Of a stretch of DNA of 11,923 nt, positions 1 to 7,404 are shown in pieces; position 1 is the stretch's first letter; the number at the start of each line of letters is the position of its first letter. The stretch lies in NCBI GenBank assembly GCA_002305965.1, contig DBRM01000001.1, forward strand, positions 1 to 11,923, given 5' to 3'. The notes below the pieces were generated by a model. The model was not told the DNA's origin, did not search any database, and worked only from the letters and a program-made list of their open reading frames with translations. The stretch is from Syntrophomonas sp. UBA1368 (GTDB taxonomy: Bacteria > Bacillota > Syntrophomonadia > Syntrophomonadales > Syntrophomonadaceae). The translations under genes and the position numbers were made by a program.

Positions 1-1392
1 GCTGTTTCCCTGGCTGCTGAGATCGCCGGCCGCCGTATTTCTTCTTTGGATGCCGTGAATACCTATATTATGCATATAAATAATTTTAATCCGGTTTTAA
101 ACTGTATGGTGGAAAATCGTTTTGCCGCAGCGCGCCGGGAAGCCCAGGAGATCGATGCAAGGCTGGCTCGGGGCGAAACAGGCGGACGTCTTTTTGGCGT
201 ACCGGTGACGGTCAAGGAGGCTTTCGATATTGCAGGGATGAAAACCACCGGCGGACTTCTATGGCGCAAAGATATGGTGATGGAGGAAGACAGCGAAGTG
301 ATCGCCAGGCTAAAAAATGAAGGCGCGGTTATTCTGGGCAAGACCAATACCCCGATTTTATGCTTTTGCCAGGAGACGGACAATAAGCTGTACGGTCGCA
401 GCAATAATCCCTGGGATGTGACCAGAACCACCGGCGGTTCCAGCGGCGGGGAAGGTGCCTTGATCGCGGCCGGCGGTGCTGCAGTAGGAATCGGTTCTGA
501 TATCGGCGGGTCCATCCGTTTCCCCAACCATTTTAACGGGGTGGTGGGCTTTAAATCCGGCAATGGTCAAGTTTCTCACGCAGGAACCTACCCGCCTTTT
601 ACGGTTTCCTTACAGGAAAGGATGTTGGGAATAGGGGCCCTGGCCAAATCAGTTCGTGATGCGCGGTTGATCAATCAGATCATCGCCTTTTCTCCCCCGC
701 CTTCCCGGACTCTGGATAATTTCTCCGTTACTTTGCCCCTGGATAATTTATTTTACCCAGTGGACAGTGCCGTCATGAATAGTTTGACCGAAGTAAAAAA
801 ATTCCTCAGTCTGCAAATGGAAGTGGTGGACAGCCCGCCTCCTTACTATACCGAAGCCGCCCAGCTATGGCAGCAGATCATGTCCATCGGCATTGACGAG
901 GTTTGCGCCCTGGCATTTGGCGGGAAACCGGTGAGACTCTGGCGGGAATACCTGCGGGAAGTGCTGTTTAAGTCATCAGAACTGCATCGCTTTTTCACCT
1001 GGGTCATGATCGGTGCCAAAATGTTTGCCCCTTCTGCGGCTAGAATTACCAGCATAGAAGAAACCATCGCCTCAGGTGACCAAACGGTCCATCATTACCT
1101 GGATGATCGGCTGCTGGTCCTGCCGGTTTTTCATACGGCTGCCAAGAAACATGGCGAGGTGATCCGGGATATCTTCTCCATCCGCCGCACCTTCCTGCGT
1201 TATATGCCTTTTGTTGCTTATCCCAATGTCTGGGGGCTGCCTTCCCTGATCGTACCGGTGGCCGAAGATGAGGAAGGCTTGCCCATCGGAGTCCAGATCA
1301 TCAGCCGGGTGGGCAATGAAGAAGCAATTTTCAAGCTGGGTGAACTGGTCGAAAAACATTTCCGCGGTTACCGGCGGGCACCCGTCAAGTAA
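1..1392 (+). CDS. Amidase-signature family hydrolase (FAAH-like), 5' end outside window
   Basis: Serine amidase of the amidase-signature family, which hydrolyses a carboxamide (or ester) to acid and ammonia or amine. The frame is open to the left edge. The first visible codons already read like the helix that precedes the core in this family, so probably only about ten residues are missing; the TTG at 46 is not the likely start. The catalytic triad is visible: Lys codon 214-216 (in GVPVTVKEAF), cis-Ser codon 439-441 (in TTGGSSGGEGAL) and nucleophilic Ser codon 511-513 (in SDIGGSIRFP). The 24-residue spacing between the two serines and the GGEGALI/IGGSIRFP wording resemble fatty-acid-amide-hydrolase-like members more than the GatA subunit. 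The C-terminal GLPIGVQII block is typical of the fold. About 463 codons are visible, close to full length. No signal peptide can be judged. No partner gene indicates the substrate. Family certain; substrate unknown. Confidence 0.93.
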   Translation, partial: AVSLAAEIAGRRISSLDAVNTYIMHINNFNPVLNCMVENRFAAARREAQEIDARLARGETGGRLFGVPVTVKEAFDIAGMKTTGGLLWRKDMVMEEDSEVIARLKNEGAVILGKTNTPILCFCQETDNKLYGRSNNPWDVTRTTGGSSGGEGALIAAGGAAVGIGSDIGGSIRFPNHFNGVVGFKSGNGQVSHAGTYPPFTVSLQERMLGIGALAKSVRDARLINQIIAFSPPPSRTLDNFSVTLPLDNLFYPVDSAVMNSLTEVKKFLSLQMEVVDSPPPYYTEAAQLWQQIMSIGIDEVCALAFGGKPVRLWREYLREVLFKSSELHRFFTWVMIGAKMFAPSAARITSIEETIASGDQTVHHYLDDRLLVLPVFHTAAKKHGEVIRDIFSIRRTFLRYMPFVAYPNVWGLPSLIVPVAEDEEGLPIGVQIISRVGNEEAIFKLGELVEKHFRGYRRAPVK

Positions 1393-1470
1393 AGAAAGTT
1401 CCAGCTTTTTCAGGCAGGAATTATGGGTCTTATCGCGAAGTAAAACAGGGTTTCACATTTAACTTATGAC

Positions 1471-1475
1471 AGGAG
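1471..1475 (+). promoter_or_regulatory. Ribosome binding site of the short Ugd-like frame
   Basis: AGGAG sits 7 nt before the ATG at 1483. It is better than the site in front of the downstream epimerase (GAGG at 1569-1572, 10 nt before its ATG). Ribosomes may therefore load here and reach the epimerase by coupling; the coupling is inference. Confidence 0.55.
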
Positions 1476-1482
1476 TTACAGC

Positions 1483-1590
1483 ATGAATACTTTTATCATT
1501 GTAACTAATTATGCAGATTTGGTCACTGATGCCTGTTTTGCTGAAATGGGCAACCGAGTTTATCGCGTGAGGCGTAATCACCATGGATAG
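1483..1590 (+). pseudogene. Truncated, decayed N-terminus of UDP-glucose 6-dehydrogenase (possible leader peptide)
   Basis: A 35-codon frame with its own AGGAG site. Residues 1-29 read like the first strand-helix-strand of UDP-glucose/GDP-mannose dehydrogenases, remembered as approximately MNICIIGTGYVGLVTG followed by ACFAEMGNKVYCVD. Here the end of that block is VTDACFAEMGNRVYRV. Every glycine of the nucleotide-binding GxGxxG motif is replaced: the stretch IIGTGYVGLVTG reads IIVTNYADLVTD. The Cys-Val-Asp that ends the second strand reads Arg-Val-Arg. After residue 29 the similarity stops, and the frame ends at a TAG that overlaps the epimerase ATG by 8 bp. The remaining 400 or so residues of a dehydrogenase are absent. 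The partner gene downstream (UDP-glucuronate decarboxylase type) uses the product of that enzyme, which supports the identification. Most likely a deletion relic; a coupled leader peptide is possible because the frame is still open. Confidence 0.7.
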
Positions 1591-2527
1591 TAAAAAAGTA
1601 CTTGTAACCGGCGGCGCCGGATTTATAGGCTCCAATCTGTGCAAAAAGCTGCTTGATGATGGACGGGAAGTCATTTGCCTGGATAATCTTTTCTCCGGTT
1701 CTCTGAAAAACATTGAATCTTTACTGGCTTCCCCTGGTTTCACCTTTATTGAAGCCGATGTCACCTCTCCCCTTGATTTTGCGGTGGGAGAAATCTACAA
1801 TCTGGCCTGCCCTGCCAGTCCCATCCATTATCAGTACGACCCGGTCAAAACAGTGCAGACCAATGTGATCGGCATGATCAATGTGCTGGAACTGGCCCGT
1901 CAAAGCGGAGCCCGGGTGCTGCAGGCCTCTACATCTGAAATTTATGGCGACCCGGAAGTCCATCCCCAGCCGGAAAACTATTGGGGCAAGGTAAACCCCA
2001 TCGGAATCCGCAGCTGTTATGATGAGGGCAAGCGCTGTGCGGAGACGCTCTGTTTCGATTATCATCGTGAGTATGGAACTGATATCAAGGTAGTACGCAT
2101 ATTCAATACCTACGGGCCTATGATGAAGCCTGATGACGGCAGGGTGATCAGCAACTTCATCATGCAGGCACTTAAGGGGCAGGATATAACCATCTACGGC
2201 AGCGGCAGCCAGACCCGTTCTTTTTGCTATATCGATGACCTGCTGGATGGTCTGGTGAAAATGATGGCCACCGAGCCTGATATTACCGGCCCCATCAATC
2301 TGGGCAATGATATGGAAATGACCATTCTTCAGCTGGCAGAGAAAATCATTACGCTGACCGGTTCTGCTTCCCGGCTGGTTTTTAAAGATTTGCCCGGTGA
2401 CGACCCGCTCAGGCGCAAACCCGATTTAACTCTCGCCCGAAAACTTCTGGACTTTGCCCCGCAAACCGATCTGGAAACCGGACTAAAGGCGACCATCGCT
2501 TATCTTAAAACTGCATTTATCACCTGA
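1583..2527 (+). CDS. UDP-glucuronate decarboxylase-like NAD-dependent epimerase/dehydratase
   Basis: Extended short-chain dehydrogenase of 314 aa, the usual length for soluble bacterial UDP-xylose synthases, which convert UDP-glucuronate to UDP-xylose and CO2 with bound NAD+. The Rossmann motif GGAGFIG is at residues 10-16, and the NAD-ribose acidic residue lies in LDNLFSGS near 34. ACPASPIHYQYDP (75-87) and STSEIYGDP (116-124) are hallmark blocks of this subfamily. The catalytic Tyr146 and Lys150 lie in SCYDEGKR. RSFCYIDDLLDG and GDDPLRRKPD are the usual substrate-domain blocks. The ATG at 1583 is chosen because it places the first strand normally; it has only a weak GAGG site and overlaps the stop of the preceding Ugd-like relic. 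No glycosyltransferase or polysaccharide gene is visible here. A related UDP-sugar epimerase or dehydratase activity cannot be excluded. Confidence 0.88.
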   Translation: MDSKKVLVTGGAGFIGSNLCKKLLDDGREVICLDNLFSGSLKNIESLLASPGFTFIEADVTSPLDFAVGEIYNLACPASPIHYQYDPVKTVQTNVIGMINVLELARQSGARVLQASTSEIYGDPEVHPQPENYWGKVNPIGIRSCYDEGKRCAETLCFDYHREYGTDIKVVRIFNTYGPMMKPDDGRVISNFIMQALKGQDITIYGSGSQTRSFCYIDDLLDGLVKMMATEPDITGPINLGNDMEMTILQLAEKIITLTGSASRLVFKDLPGDDPLRRKPDLTLARKLLDFAPQTDLETGLKATIAYLKTAFIT

Positions 2528-2558
2528 TCTGTTTCAACCAGGTACATGACCGAAAAAT

Positions 2559-2593
2559 ACGGCCCGGGTCCGCTTCATCGGGACCCAGGCCGT
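2559..2593. terminator. Bidirectional intrinsic terminator between convergent genes
   Basis: ACGGCC-c-GGGTCC (2559-2571) pairs with GGACCC-a-GGCCGT (2581-2593) around a 9-nt loop, giving 12 base pairs with one internal mismatch. On the plus strand it is followed by TATTATTTTG, and on the minus strand by TATTTTTCGG. It can therefore end both the epimerase transcript and the transporter operon transcript, which stops at 2631. Confidence 0.85.
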
Positions 2594-2630
2594 TATTATT
2601 TTGCTGTTGTTTTGTTTACTTAAGGAAAGG

Positions 2631-3986
2631 TTATTTATTGGCGGACAATGGATGGCTTGCCGGCAGGAATAATACTGCTTCTTCCTTGGCAAGGTTTTCC
2701 GGCCATACAGTAACCAGGGTTCCGTCAAAGTACTGGTTGATAAACGCCCGGGCTTTAAAGTTTTGTCCGGTGTGTTTATTGCCTAACCAGGGATCTACCC
2801 AGGGTTCTTCAGGAGTTGAGAATTTGGCGCCAAATCCGCACAGGCTGTTTTCAGCCGGTACATCAGCTGCTCTAATGGCGTCAGCAACTGATTGTGCAGT
2901 AAACTCGCCGGAAGCTTCGATGGCTGCCGGTACAATTTCATTGAAGAAAAGCATGGTCTGGGCAAATTGGCGATATTCAACATGATGATAAGGCGGTACG
3001 CCAAATTTATCTGTCCAGCGTTTTACGAATTCATCAAATATGGCGGCATATTCTTCTGAGAAACCATCTTTGTTCGGATTACATGGAACCGGGTCAACCG
3101 TCAGCATGTAATTTGCATCTGCACCTACACCATCAACAAAGGCCTGAACACTGTGCCCGCCGCTGTGGGTGATCATGATCGGCACTTTAAATCCAAGTTC
3201 TTTGGCCTGTCTGTTAAACATAATACCGTCGTTTACATAACTGGTCAAAAGCAGTACATCCGGGTTGGCTGCTTTAACTTTCATAATAACGCTTGATAAG
3301 TCTACTGATTTGGAGGAATAAGCTTCATTTACCGCAACGTTGAGTCCATACTTCTTAGCAGTTGCAGCATTGCCGTCGGCAACGGCAGTTCCATAAGGAC
3401 CGTCTTCATGAACGATAGCTACAACCAGATCTTTTGCAGATTTGCCGAGTTTTTCCTGGATCTGTGCATCATTGCCCATGATAAATTCTACTGATTCAGC
3501 GCCCCAGGCTGATGCGTTGGCTTCATTTCTGAATGTCCAGGAATAACCTTTTTGCAGCAGATCATCAGCTGCACCTGACATTTCCCATAAAACGACTTTG
3601 TTTCTTTCTGCTACTTCACTGATCGATGCAGCAATCGCTGAAGAATATGATCCCATAATAACCGGTACGCCTTTACTGGTTATTAATCTCTCTGCTTCTG
3701 ATGCCCCGGTAGCCGGATCGCTCTGAGAATCAGCAAAATCAAAGGTAATAGGATATTTACCCATTACGCCGCCTTTTTCGTTGATCATTTCAATAGCCAT
3801 TTGGATACCGTCGTACTCAGCCTGTCCTAGAGCTGCCTGAGCGCCGGAGATAGGTTCTACAACACCCACATGGATCTTTATTTCTTTGTTTGCTTTGTCA
3901 CCATCTGCTGCCGGTTGTTTTTCACAGCCGACTATAGCAACCATCATAAATACTACTAACAGCACTACACTAACTATCTTCTTCAA
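2631..3986 (-). CDS. livK: LIV-type ABC transporter substrate-binding lipoprotein
   Basis: Extracytoplasmic binding component of a hydrophobic-amino-acid-type (HAAT/Liv) ABC importer, 451 aa, longer than the roughly 370 aa of classical LivK. Residues 1-21 form a lipoprotein signal (MKK, a hydrophobic core, then the lipobox IVGC with Cys21), followed by a Ser/Gly-poor acidic and lysine-rich linker. The mature part begins IKIHVGVVEPISGAQAALG, the typical type I periplasmic-binding fold opening, followed by the blocks GIQMAIEMINEKGGVMG and IMGSYSSAIAASISEVAER. The start is TTG at 3986, supported by GAGGAGGT at 3994-4001, 7 nt upstream. It is the last gene of the operon, 21 bp after livF. The ligand is not evident: this family also binds amides, aromatic acids and other carboxylates. 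Confidence 0.92.
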   Translation of the reverse strand: MKKIVSVVLLVVFMMVAIVGCEKQPAADGDKANKEIKIHVGVVEPISGAQAALGQAEYDGIQMAIEMINEKGGVMGKYPITFDFADSQSDPATGASEAERLITSKGVPVIMGSYSSAIAASISEVAERNKVVLWEMSGAADDLLQKGYSWTFRNEANASAWGAESVEFIMGNDAQIQEKLGKSAKDLVVAIVHEDGPYGTAVADGNAATAKKYGLNVAVNEAYSSKSVDLSSVIMKVKAANPDVLLLTSYVNDGIMFNRQAKELGFKVPIMITHSGGHSVQAFVDGVGADANYMLTVDPVPCNPNKDGFSEEYAAIFDEFVKRWTDKFGVPPYHHVEYRQFAQTMLFFNEIVPAAIEASGEFTAQSVADAIRAADVPAENSLCGFGAKFSTPEEPWVDPWLGNKHTGQNFKARAFINQYFDGTLVTVWPENLAKEEAVLFLPASHPLSANK

Positions 3987-3993
3987 TTCTCTT

Positions 3994-4001
3994 ACCTCCT
4001 C
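3994..4001 (-). promoter_or_regulatory. Strong ribosome binding site fixing the TTG start of the binding protein
   Basis: GAGGAGGT on the minus strand, 7 nt before the TTG at 3986. It justifies a non-ATG start and suits a binding protein that needs higher expression than the transporter core. Confidence 0.75.
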
Positions 4002-4007
4002 TTTTCC

Positions 4008-4706
4008 TTAGGCTATGCCCAGATAAACTTGACGTACGTAGTCATTGTTAAGCATGGACTTACTATCTTCCTGAAGTACAATGCGCCCTCCTTCCAATAA
4101 ATATCCTCTTGCTGCAATCTTTAAAGATTGTTCTACAAACTGCTCGACAAAGAAAACTGTTATCCCCCTTTCCTGGAGCTTCTGTATTAAATCAAAAACT
4201 TGTTCAACAATAATAGGCGCTAACCCCAACGAAGGCTCATCCAACATCAGCATTTTTGGCTGGGCCATGATTCCTCTGGCTATGGCGCACATTTGCTGTT
4301 CTCCGCCGCTTAAGGTGCCGGCCAATTGTTTTCTGCGTTCAGCCAGTTTGGGTAAAGTTTCATAGATCCACTCCATGGTTTCCTTTTTTCCTTCTTCCTT
4401 CCATGCAGCGATTTCCAGGTTTTCCTCCACTGTCATTTTACCAAATAGTTTTCTGCCTTCGGGAATCAGGACTACGCCTTTTTTGGGACGGTCCCAGGGG
4501 TTAATTTTCAGCAGATCTTCCCCCATAAAGGTTATTTTGCCCGATTTAGGGGCGACCAAGCCGCAGATGGTTTTCATCAAAGTGGTTTTTCCTGCCCCAT
4601 TTGGTCCTAAAAGGGTCACAACTTCTCCATCCGCAACATCAATATTTACATCCCATATTACCTGGGTATCGCCATATGATACATTCAGGTTTTCGATCTT
4701 AAGCAT
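4008..4706 (-). CDS. livF: LIV-type ABC transporter ATPase, LivF
   Basis: One of the two cytoplasmic ATPases of the importer, 232 aa from the chosen ATG at 4706. Walker A GPNGAGKTT is at residues 34-42. The LivF-typical IPEGRKLFGKMTVEENLEI follows at 81-99, the intact signature LSGGE at 132-136, and Walker B MLMLDE at 152-157 followed by PSLGLAP. The switch region reads VEQ rather than having a canonical His, as is common in LivF. An upstream in-frame TTG at 4736 would add ten residues, but AAGGGGGG at 4713-4720 lies 6 nt before the ATG, so MLKIENL is the likely N-terminus. The start overlaps the livG stop by 8 bp, implying coupled synthesis of the ATPase pair. Confidence 0.94.
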   Translation of the reverse strand: MLKIENLNVSYGDTQVIWDVNIDVADGEVVTLLGPNGAGKTTLMKTICGLVAPKSGKITFMGEDLLKINPWDRPKKGVVLIPEGRKLFGKMTVEENLEIAAWKEEGKKETMEWIYETLPKLAERRKQLAGTLSGGEQQMCAIARGIMAQPKMLMLDEPSLGLAPIIVEQVFDLIQKLQERGITVFFVEQFVEQSLKIAARGYLLEGGRIVLQEDSKSMLNNDYVRQVYLGIA

Positions 4707-5427
4707 GTTTAGCCCCCCTTCCCAGATACGCTTCAATGACCAAGGGATTTTCGGCTATTTCCCTGGGCAGTCCTTCGGCAATTTTCTGCCCGTGATCCAG
4801 CACGATGATGCGGTCACTTATATTCATGATCACCCTCATAACATGTTCTACGATAACGATGGTCTTGGTCTTTTTGAGTTCCTTGATAAGTTCCATCATA
4901 TCGTCCATTTCTTTGGGTTTGAGTCCGGTCATTACTTCGTCCAGCAGCAGGATCTCGGGATTTGTTGCCAGGGCTTTTCCAAGCTCCAGGCGCTTGCGCT
5001 CCAGGGTAGTCAGGTCGGCACCAAGTGATCCGGCTTTTTTATCCAGGCTGACGATTTTCAAAATCTCATCGACCTTGGCGCGGGCATCTGAAACTTTATC
5101 CGCTTTAGGCAGACAGGCTACCAGGATATTATCCGCAATGGTCAGTCCCGGAAAGGGTTTTGCTACCTGAAACGTTCTGGTGATGCCTTTGTGACAAATC
5201 TGGTCTGGTGTAAGGCCGTCGATCCTCTCCCCATGATAGGTAATCGTTCCCTCATCAATCGGATAAAATCCGGTGATCAGATTGAACAGAGTCGACTTGC
5301 CTGCTCCGTTGGGACCGATGATACCCAGTATTTCTCCTGCTCGTACATCAAATGATACCTTGTCAGTGGCTTGCAGCCCTCCGAATCTTTTGGAAATATT
5401 GTCGACCATTAATATTTTTTCAGCCAT
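4699..5427 (-). CDS. livG: LIV-type ABC transporter ATPase, LivG, with degenerate signature motif
   Basis: Second ATPase of the importer, 242 aa. Walker A GPNGAGKST is at residues 38-46. The LivG-typical GITRTFQ, with the Q-loop Gln87, is at 81-87. Walker B ILLLDE is at 159-164 and the switch His is His195 (IVEHVM). Where classical LivG has LSYGQ, this protein reads LTTLE (139-143, followed by RKRLELGKALA). The segment after Walker B is VMTGLKP rather than PAAGLNP. I recall LivG-like proteins with this VM.GL.P wording, so it is probably a subfamily trait and not damage. The ATG at 5427 directly follows the livM stop (TAA then ATG) and has a G-rich ribosome site. It should pair with LivF as a heterodimer under LivH/LivM. 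Confidence 0.93.
   Translation of the reverse strand: MAEKILMVDNISKRFGGLQATDKVSFDVRAGEILGIIGPNGAGKSTLFNLITGFYPIDEGTITYHGERIDGLTPDQICHKGITRTFQVAKPFPGLTIADNILVACLPKADKVSDARAKVDEILKIVSLDKKAGSLGADLTTLERKRLELGKALATNPEILLLDEVMTGLKPKEMDDMMELIKELKKTKTIVIVEHVMRVIMNISDRIIVLDHGQKIAEGLPREIAENPLVIEAYLGRGAKHA
4713..4720 (-). promoter_or_regulatory. Ribosome binding site deciding the livF start
   Basis: AAGGGGGG on the minus strand, inside the 3' end of livG and 6 nt before the ATG at 4706. It favours that start over the upstream TTG at 4736. Confidence 0.65.
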
Positions 5428-6429
5428 TTACAGCACCCCCTCAGAGCCCTGGTCTAACTGACGAGCTTTTTTATCATTTCTGGCTCTTATGATACCCGGC
5501 AGGCTGGCAATTCCTTTGGGCAGATAAATAATACATACCACCAGAAGTATCCCGTATAGGAAAAGATGCAGTCCCGGATATTGTGATCCCAGAGACATAC
5601 GCAGGATCTCAGTCAGCGGGATCAGCACGAAAGCTCCGATGGTGGGCCCGAATATCGTTCCGCTGCCGCCGATCACCACCACCAGTGCCATATTTAAAGA
5701 CAAGGAAAAGCCGGCGATGGAATAGGGATCAATGTAGCGGAAGTATTGTCCATAAAAGGTACCGCCAACAGCCACTAAAAATGCGCTGATACAAGCGGCG
5801 GCGATCAGGTTCTTGTTTACTGATATACCCAGGGCTGCGGCTGCGTCTTCATCTTCCCGGATGGCTTCCAGGTAGTATCTGGTCCTTTCCATCTTGATGG
5901 TGAGAAACACAGCCAATAGCCAAAAGGCCAGAATCACCAGGTAATATAATTCCTTTCCATCGAATTGGAACATTGCCAGGGATGTCGGTACATAGGGGAG
6001 CGATAATCCCAGTGAACCACCGGTAAAGTCTCTGCCGTATATCAACAGGTTGTGGACAATTTCTGCCACCGCGATACTGGCCAGGGTAAAATACGGACCT
6101 TTCAGTCCGAAACGGAAGCTGGGATAAGCAATGAGCAACATGACCAGGACAGCCAGTCCCCCGCCTACAAACATTCCCAGCCAGGGAGTCAGGTTAAATT
6201 CCTTGAATAGAAAGATACTGGTGTATGCTCCAACAGCTGCGAAGGCGGCATGTCCCAGGGAGAGCCTCCCGGCATATCCGCACATCAGGTTCCAGCCGGT
6301 TCCCAGGAAAGCATAAAACAATGTCAGTATCAGAATGTGTTTCGCAAAGATGACCAGTGGTAAAAAGTAAACTGCCAGCAAGGCCACGGTCAAAATTGCC
6401 AGAATCAACAGCGATTTGTTTTGCTTCAT
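5428..6429 (-). CDS. livM: LIV-type ABC transporter permease, LivM
   Basis: Inner-membrane permease, 333 aa, made of about eight to ten hydrophobic segments starting near residue 7. Family marks are GYAGRLSLGH (51-60), GPYFTLASIAVAEI (111-124), and the cytoplasmic coupling segment REDEDAAAALGISVNK (191-206) that contacts the ATPases. The C-terminus is a basic tail (ARNDKKARQ) after the last membrane segment. The ATG at 6429 has AAGGGAG upstream and lies 18 bp after the livH stop. With LivH it forms the heterodimeric pore of the importer. Confidence 0.94.
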   Translation of the reverse strand: MKQNKSLLILAILTVALLAVYFLPLVIFAKHILILTLFYAFLGTGWNLMCGYAGRLSLGHAAFAAVGAYTSIFLFKEFNLTPWLGMFVGGGLAVLVMLLIAYPSFRFGLKGPYFTLASIAVAEIVHNLLIYGRDFTGGSLGLSLPYVPTSLAMFQFDGKELYYLVILAFWLLAVFLTIKMERTRYYLEAIREDEDAAAALGISVNKNLIAAACISAFLVAVGGTFYGQYFRYIDPYSIAGFSLSLNMALVVVIGGSGTIFGPTIGAFVLIPLTEILRMSLGSQYPGLHLFLYGILLVVCIIYLPKGIASLPGIIRARNDKKARQLDQGSEGVL

Positions 6430-6447
6430 ATTTGTTAACTCCCTTCT

Positions 6448-7323
6448 TTATACTCTGGCACCCTTGCCCATAATTCCTTCCGGTTTTACGAACAGGATGA
6501 ACAGGAAGATCAACAGGGAGAAGACCTGTGCCAATTCGGAACTGGCCATAACTCCGGCAAATGATTCTACCAGACCGATCAGGAGACCGCCGATCAAAGC
6601 GCCGGTGAAACTGCCCAGACCTCCTAATACAACAATAATGAAAGCCATTGTGTTAAAATACAAACCTACGGTGGGATATACGTAGAAAGTGGGCGTAATG
6701 ATGGCACCGGCCGCGCCTACCAAAGCGATCCCGGCAGCAAAGGTCAGGGTATATATTCTGTTTACATTGATACCCATCAGAGTTGCAGCGTCTGTATCCT
6801 GGGAAACAGCTCTGATATGCGTACCGACTTTGGTTTTCATAAGAATATAGTAAAGTATCAGGGCAATCGCGATGCAAATGACAAAAGCCCACGTCCTGCC
6901 TGCACTCAACATGATTCCGGCAAATTCATAGCTTTTACCGGTCAGATTTGTTTCTATAGCTCTAAAATCTGATTTCCAAAGCATCAGGGCAAGGTTTTGC
7001 AGAACAAATCCCAATCCAGCTGTAGCTATTATTGTATTTACTTCGGTTTCGGCTTTACCCAGTAGAGGTTTGATGATAAAACGGAATATCAAAACCCCAA
7101 CCAGTACGAATGCCGGAAAAATTATCAGTACGGATACATACGGGTTAATATCCTTCAGCGTAAAGAGGAAGAACGTAGCATACATCCCCATCATGAGAAA
7201 ATCACCATGTGCCAGGTTAACGATTTTGATGACTCCGAAGATCAGATTTAAGCCCACACTTAACAGGGCATATATGCCGCCCAATAACAATCCGCTGGCG
7301 ATTATCTGTAGTAACATTTCCAT
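6448..7323 (-). CDS. livH: LIV-type ABC transporter permease, LivH
   Basis: Inner-membrane permease, 291 aa, highly hydrophobic with about eight membrane segments. Family marks are the N-terminal GLLLGGIYALLSVGLNLIFG, NLAHGDFLMMG (36-46), and the coupling loop SQDTDAATLMGINVNR (174-189). It is the first transporter gene in the minus-strand order H-M-G-F-K. The ribosome site is weak (GGAAGTG about 11 nt before the ATG at 7323), and a second ATG two codons later is possible. The 81 bp between it and the acyl-CoA dehydrogenase stop contain no convincing promoter or terminator, so read-through from the hydratase promoter is likely. Confidence 0.93.
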   Translation of the reverse strand: MEMLLQIIASGLLLGGIYALLSVGLNLIFGVIKIVNLAHGDFLMMGMYATFFLFTLKDINPYVSVLIIFPAFVLVGVLIFRFIIKPLLGKAETEVNTIIATAGLGFVLQNLALMLWKSDFRAIETNLTGKSYEFAGIMLSAGRTWAFVICIAIALILYYILMKTKVGTHIRAVSQDTDAATLMGINVNRIYTLTFAAGIALVGAAGAIITPTFYVYPTVGLYFNTMAFIIVVLGGLGSFTGALIGGLLIGLVESFAGVMASSELAQVFSLLIFLFILFVKPEGIMGKGARV

Positions 7324-7404
7324 TTTGCTTTTTCACTTCCATTCTATAAAAAGATGTTTCCGGGCCTGCACAAATTACTGATCACTGCTACTAATTTCTG
7401 TGAT

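Noticed and set aside
63..563. 166-codon open frame on the minus strand opposite the amidase
   Set aside because: Proline- and serine-rich shadow translation opposite the catalytic core; no start context or family match.
1393..1482. Gap between the amidase and the Ugd-like relic, examined for a terminator, promoter or more dehydrogenase sequence
   Set aside because: No convincing hairpin with a T-run, no clear -35/-10 pair and no further dehydrogenase-like codons were seen.
4707..4736. Ten-residue N-terminal extension of LivF from a TTG at 4736
   Set aside because: The ATG at 4706 has a well-spaced G-rich ribosome site and gives the normal family N-terminus.
4375..5028. 217-codon open frame on the plus strand opposite livF and livG
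   Set aside because: Antisense shadow of two ATPase genes whose Walker motifs are intact; no family resemblance.
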